A stretch of 8,565 nt of DNA. It comes from Caldisericota bacterium (lineage in GTDB: Bacteria > Caldisericota > Caldisericia > Cryosericales > Cryosericaceae). Shown piece after piece: positions 5,468 through 8,565 of the stretch (positions within the stretch are counted from its first letter, which is position 1; every line of letters begins with the position of its first letter). The DNA lies in the NCBI GenBank assembly GCA_026390215.1, contig JAPLGJ010000212.1:1-8565 (forward strand). Reading direction: 5' to 3'. The position numbers were made by a program, and so were the translations under genes. Below the pieces are notes generated by a model. It made no database searches, was not told where the DNA came from, and saw only the letters and a list, made by a program, of their open reading frames with translations.

Positions 5468-6377
5468 AGGAGAAATCACCGAGTAGCCTGATCTCGGGCG
5501 ACAGGCGCACGTTGAAGCGAGCATAGACTTTCTGTACGACAATGTCCATAAGGCCCGCGACATCAAGCGCGGTGGCCCCTCCCAAGTTGACGATGAAGTT
5601 CGCATGCTTGGCCGAAACCTGCGCCTGCCCTACCTGGAGACCCTTGCACCCAGCTTCCTCTATCAACTTGCCGGCATAGGTCGTCGGAGGATTCGTGAAG
5701 ATACTGCCAGCGTTCGGATGTTCCCACGATTGCTTGGCATGCTTCTCGGATCGGATGCGTGCAGCTGTCGACCGGATTGTTGCTCCGTCACCAGCCTCGA
5801 GGTCAAATGCAGCGCCCAGGATGATGGCTCCGCTCTCCTGAAACTCGCTGTAGCGGTAGTCAAAATCGACTTCTTCATGCTTCTTCACGACATACTCGAG
5901 GTTGCGGTCAAGGACTTCTACATAGGCCAGATGGGTGCTTATGGCCTGAGAGAACGAACCTGCGTTCATGTAGACGGCCCCTCCAACAGTACCGGGTATA
6001 CTCGTAAGATACTCCAGTCCTGACAGATCCTGATGTATGACGAAATCCAGCAGGGAGGAGAGTGGCATCGGGGCACGAGCAAGCACCAGTCCTTTCTCCA
6101 TCACTGGCTGAAGCGAGGTCTCCATGAGCCTTACGACCAGACCCTCAACCCCACGATCGGAGACGAGAACATTCGTTCCGTTGCCGAGAACCGTCGTCGG
6201 CACCTTGAGAGCTCTGGCGGCACGGAGTGCACAGATCAGGTCCTCCTCACCACATGGCGTGTAGAGGTACTCGGCCGGACCACCGATGTGAAACGACGTG
6301 TAGAGCGAGAGCGGCTCCTTCGTCAGGACCCGTTGCTCAACGCGACGTCTGAACCTGTCTATGACCGAATCCACCAT
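5466..6377 (-). CDS. murB: UDP-N-acetylenolpyruvoylglucosamine reductase MurB
   Basis: Cytoplasmic flavoenzyme that reduces UDP-GlcNAc-enolpyruvate to UDP-MurNAc with NADPH and bound FAD, the second committed step of peptidoglycan precursor synthesis. 303 residues, the size of type II MurB. FAD-binding domain: TSFHIGGPAEYL (27-38), VLGNGTNVLVSDRG (63-76), GLEYLTSIPGTVGGAVYMNAG (120-140). Substrate domain: DYRYSEF (173-179), PNAGSIFTNP (221-230) with the catalytic proton-donor serine at 225, AGCKGLQVGQAQVSAKHANFIVN (242-264), and SPEIRLLG (293-300) with the conserved glutamate at 295. A longer frame opens at 6461, but ATG 6377 is preferred: it follows AGGAG by eight bases, shares one base with the murC stop (TGATG), and matches the usual family N-terminus. 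Confidence 0.97.
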   Translation of the reverse strand: MVDSVIDRFRRRVEQRVLTKEPLSLYTSFHIGGPAEYLYTPCGEEDLICALRAARALKVPTTVLGNGTNVLVSDRGVEGLVVRLMETSLQPVMEKGLVLARAPMPLSSLLDFVIHQDLSGLEYLTSIPGTVGGAVYMNAGSFSQAISTHLAYVEVLDRNLEYVVKKHEEVDFDYRYSEFQESGAIILGAAFDLEAGDGATIRSTAARIRSEKHAKQSWEHPNAGSIFTNPPTTYAGKLIEEAGCKGLQVGQAQVSAKHANFIVNLGGATALDVAGLMDIVVQKVYARFNVRLSPEIRLLGDFS

Positions 6378-7846
6378 CAGCCGTTCTCCTGCTTGATGCA
6401 TCCCTCGAGGGACGCAACGATTTGATATTGTACCGGATTGCCGCTCGTCAGCAAGCCACAAAACCTCAGACCGAGCTTGTTCACGTCCCCGGGACCCATG
6501 AATAGTATCACGTCGCCCGGGGTGGCCGACACTCGCAAGACGTCAAGCATCTGATCCACGGACATCCGGGGCGCCAATGCGTCACCGACTGCCGACTTTA
6601 CGCTCTCTCGAAGCCGCACGTTCAGTTCTTCCGGACACTCTACCGTCTCTCCGGCCGGGAAGATGTCGAGCAGCACGATCCGCGAGACTCCAGCCAGTGC
6701 CGGCCCATACTCTCCGAGGCACATGCTCACACGCGAGAAACGGTGCGGCTGGAGCACGAGGGTAAGTAGGCTTCCGGGATACCGTACCGAGAGGGCCTGC
6801 AGGGTCGCCCTGATCTCCGTGGGGTGATCGGCATGGTCTGTCAGGACGACCATCCCGTCGTGCTCAGCCAGGAGCTGCATTCGCCGCTCCATTCCGGGAA
6901 AACCTTCCAGAGCACTGAGTGAATCTGCAAGTGTGGCCCCGACCTCCTCGCACGCCAGGCAAGCGGCTACCGCGTTGAGGTAACTCTTCTCGTCTCCTCG
7001 TTTCATTGCAAATGGTTGTTCCAGGCCTTCTCTGGTGACCGTTGCAGTGTTGGTGTGGAAATTGTAGCCGACCTGCACCTGATTTGACGCCTCCTGACCG
7101 TACAGGACACGCCGTGGCAGAGCCTGCACGATCCCTGCCACTTCCCTGTCGTCGCCACACGCAACAATCAGCCCACCTCGCTCAGTGCACTGCTGGGCGA
7201 ACTTGGCGAATGCACCGACAAGGTTGCAGAACTTGCCTCCATACGCCCCCAGATGGTCGTTGTCGATGTTCGTCATGACAGCTACGTCTGGATGGAACTT
7301 CAGGAACGAGCCGTCCGACTCATCAGTCTCCAGGACCATGATCGAGCGTCCCCGAATCTGCCGTCGCTCGGCACCTTCAGAGGGAAAAGCTCCATCGAAT
7401 CCTGCAATATGGCCTCCCACACAAATGGTCGGAGCAAAGCCCTGTCTTGCCAATGCGTATCCAATCATTCCTGACGTCGTGGTTTTGCCGTGCGTGCCTG
7501 AAACGGCTATCAGGAAATAGCGTGATGCGACGGCGGACAAGACGTCTGTCCGATGGAGAATGCTCGTTCCGACCACCGTTGCCGCCAGGAGCACGGCGTT
7601 GTCCGGAAGAATTGCGGACGACCGTACAACAACTTCATCATGACGAAGCGCACCGGCTGCCTCAGCTTCGGACATCACCCGTATGCCCAGCGAGGTCAAT
7701 CGTCCGGCCTCGGGCCCGTCAGTCACAATGTCCGAACCCCGCACATTCATTCCGATGCTGCGCAACAACACGGCCAGTGAGCTCATCCCTGCGCCACAGA
7801 TGCCGACGAGAAGAAACGGTGTTCCAGGCTGCAGGAGCTCAGGCAT
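6377..7846 (-). CDS. murC: UDP-N-acetylmuramate--L-alanine ligase MurC
   Basis: Cytoplasmic ATP-dependent ligase that adds L-alanine to UDP-MurNAc, the first residue of the stem peptide. 489 residues, slightly longer than typical. Mur ligase domains in order: N-terminal Rossmann-like UDP-binding domain with LLVGICGAGMSSLA (12-25); central ATPase domain with P-loop GTHGKTTTS (117-125, lysine 121), LETDESDGSF (172-181) and NIDNDH (193-198); KSYLNAVAA (287-295); FPGMERRMQ (316-324); C-terminal domain with HPTEI (341-345), PHRFSR (367-372) and GDVILFMGPGD (444-454). The usual 'DDYxHHPTE' is TDHADHPTE here, so the first of the paired histidines is aspartate. MurC is favoured over Mpl because of neighbours and length. 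The ATG at 7846 is chosen over 7900: it has a strong ribosome binding site and overlaps murG by eight bases. Confidence 0.96.
   Translation of the reverse strand: MPELLQPGTPFLLVGICGAGMSSLAVLLRSIGMNVRGSDIVTDGPEAGRLTSLGIRVMSEAEAAGALRHDEVVVRSSAILPDNAVLLAATVVGTSILHRTDVLSAVASRYFLIAVSGTHGKTTTSGMIGYALARQGFAPTICVGGHIAGFDGAFPSEGAERRQIRGRSIMVLETDESDGSFLKFHPDVAVMTNIDNDHLGAYGGKFCNLVGAFAKFAQQCTERGGLIVACGDDREVAGIVQALPRRVLYGQEASNQVQVGYNFHTNTATVTREGLEQPFAMKRGDEKSYLNAVAACLACEEVGATLADSLSALEGFPGMERRMQLLAEHDGMVVLTDHADHPTEIRATLQALSVRYPGSLLTLVLQPHRFSRVSMCLGEYGPALAGVSRIVLLDIFPAGETVECPEELNVRLRESVKSAVGDALAPRMSVDQMLDVLRVSATPGDVILFMGPGDVNKLGLRFCGLLTSGNPVQYQIVASLEGCIKQENG
6386..6390 (-). promoter_or_regulatory. Ribosome binding site deciding the murB start
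   Basis: AGGAG on the minus strand, eight bases before the ATG at 6377 and inside the last codons of murC. It supports this ATG over the in-frame upstream ATG at 6461, which would add 28 residues without family resemblance and overlap murC by 85 bases. Confidence 0.7.
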
Positions 7847-8565
7847 GTGAGCACTCCTCCTCGATGGTGCGCACGATAGCCTCTGCAGCGTCACTCCCAA
7901 AAACGCTGGAAGCAGGAAGCGCCGGGCCTGTTTTGTCGCTCAGCGCCTTCTCCAGGATGGACAGGTACACGTCGAACTGCAGTAACTGCTGCTCAATGCG
8001 AATGCCGAGGCCGAGGCTCTCGAGATACATCGCGTTCTTGGATTGATGCCGGCCAACCGCGAACGGGTAGGGAATGACGATGGCATAGATGCCTCCGACA
8101 GCGAGCTCCGTAAGCGCGAGTGCACCGCCTCGCGTCACCGCCACACAAGTGTGCTCATAGAGTCGCTCCATATCCTCCTCATAGGAGACGACGACAGGAT
8201 TGACGTGCCGCAGAGACAACCCCTCCACGACGTCACGAATTCTCGCATAGTCTTCAGGTCCAGTTACCACGGTGACTGGAACTTCGCGACCTCTCGTGTC
8301 CAGTTCCTGGATTGTCCGCAGGAACAGGTCGTTGACAAAACTGGCTCCGCCACTACCCCCGACAAACAGCAGCCCGCGGCGAAGGGATCTGCTGGACCGG
8401 CACTCCGTCAGTGCGGCGTAGATTTTGCGTCGCAGAGGGTTTCCCGTAACGGTGAACCGTGGACCGGAGACTCCTTCGACCGGAAACCCCAGGAACACGT
8501 GCCGCGCACGGCGCGAGAACAGTCGATTCGCCCTCCCCATGACGGTGTTCTGTTCCAGAAGGTAC
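7839..8565 (-). CDS. murG: UDP-GlcNAc:lipid I N-acetylglucosaminyltransferase MurG (5' end outside window)
   Basis: Peripheral membrane GT28-family transferase that converts lipid I to lipid II on the cytoplasmic face. The visible part is 241 residues, roughly the last two thirds, reading in from the window edge. Motifs: EQNTVMGRANRLFSRRA (4-20), FTVTGNPLR (37-45), LLFVGGSGGASFVND (65-79), the C-domain UDP-GlcNAc site YEEDMERLYE (128-137), TRGGALALTELA (144-155) with the uridine-binding glutamate at 153, and IPYPFAVGRHQSKNA (164-178) with the conserved glutamine and asparagine at 174 and 177. Two departures: the histidine that normally precedes EQN is leucine (residue 3), and the usual GGSQGA is GGSGGA. 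An ATG at 8540 is internal, not the start, since family sequence continues upstream of it. The 3' end overlaps murC by eight bases. Confidence 0.95.
   Translation of the reverse strand, partial: YLLEQNTVMGRANRLFSRRARHVFLGFPVEGVSGPRFTVTGNPLRRKIYAALTECRSSRSLRRGLLFVGGSGGASFVNDLFLRTIQELDTRGREVPVTVVTGPEDYARIRDVVEGLSLRHVNPVVVSYEEDMERLYEHTCVAVTRGGALALTELAVGGIYAIVIPYPFAVGRHQSKNAMYLESLGLGIRIEQQLLQFDVYLSILEKALSDKTGPALPASSVFGSDAAEAIVRTIEEECSHA
7854..7861 (-). promoter_or_regulatory. Ribosome binding site deciding the murC start
   Basis: AGGAGGAG on the minus strand, ending seven bases before the ATG at 7846 and lying inside the 3' end of murG. It supports this start over the in-frame ATG at 7900, which would add 18 residues unlike the family. 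Confidence 0.75.

Noticed and set aside
6378..6461. Upstream extension of murB to the ATG at 6461
   Set aside because: Adds 28 residues unlike MurB and overlaps murC deeply, while ATG 6377 has a good ribosome binding site and a TGATG junction.
7847..7900. Upstream extension of murC to the ATG at 7900
   Set aside because: Adds 18 residues unlike MurC; ATG 7846 has AGGAGGAG at ideal distance.
7447..8046. Plus-strand open frame of 199 codons opposite murC and murG
   Set aside because: Rich in Arg, Pro, Ser and Cys, as expected of a shadow frame; both opposite genes are intact with conserved motifs.
8517..8540. ATG at 8540 as the murG start
   Set aside because: The MurG motif EQN continues upstream of it to the window edge, so the gene is cut by the window and not short.
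1..8565. A mobile element, CRISPR array, defence system or other novel accessory system
   Set aside because: The whole window is accounted for by contiguous, co-directional dcw genes; no repeats, integrase-like frames or long non-coding stretches were seen.

Overview
The window is one tightly packed block of a bacterial dcw (division and cell wall) cluster. Every gene lies on the minus strand, so transcription runs from high to low coordinates. In that direction the order is murG (5' part missing) - murC - murB - ftsQ/divIB - DUF881 gene 1 - DUF881 gene 2 - sbp (DUF1290) - ftsA - ftsZ - yggS/ylmE (3' end missing). I see no RNA genes, mobile elements, CRISPR arrays or terminators. No gene-free stretch exceeds about 40 bases. 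All long plus-strand reading frames are antisense shadows.

Organism: the base composition is moderately GC-rich (roughly mid-50s per cent by eye). The order murB-divIB-DUF881-DUF881-sbp-ftsA-ftsZ is the one known from Bacillus (divIB-ylxW-ylxX-sbp-ftsA-ftsZ). A yggS/ylmE gene just after ftsZ is also common in Firmicutes, Actinobacteria and related phyla. Several proteins diverge from the textbook forms: FtsZ has extra loops and almost no C-terminal linker, FtsQ has a minimal N-terminus, and MurG and MurC have changed motif residues. This suggests a less-studied lineage, either a Firmicutes relative or a deep-branching phylum such as Caldisericota or its neighbours. That assignment is inference and weak.

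Layout: 8565-6377 carries late cytoplasmic peptidoglycan precursor steps (MurG lipid II formation; MurC L-alanine addition). 6377-5466 is MurB, making UDP-MurNAc. 5426-3025 encodes four membrane proteins: FtsQ/DivIB, two bitopic coiled-coil DUF881 proteins and the small basic protein. 3028-655 encodes the cytoskeletal pair FtsA and FtsZ. 646-1 is the PLP-binding YggS protein.

How it works together: gene junctions are overlaps of 1, 4 or 8 bases or gaps of 8-39 bases, so the block is almost certainly one operon with translational coupling. It couples precursor supply to the Z-ring (FtsZ), its membrane tether (FtsA) and the periplasmic-side divisome scaffold (FtsQ plus possibly the DUF881 proteins). 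This is mostly a conserved core region. The least understood part is the DUF881-DUF881-Sbp module. The oddest local feature is a 10-codon reading frame with a strong ribosome binding site that ends in an ATGA overlap with the ftsQ start.
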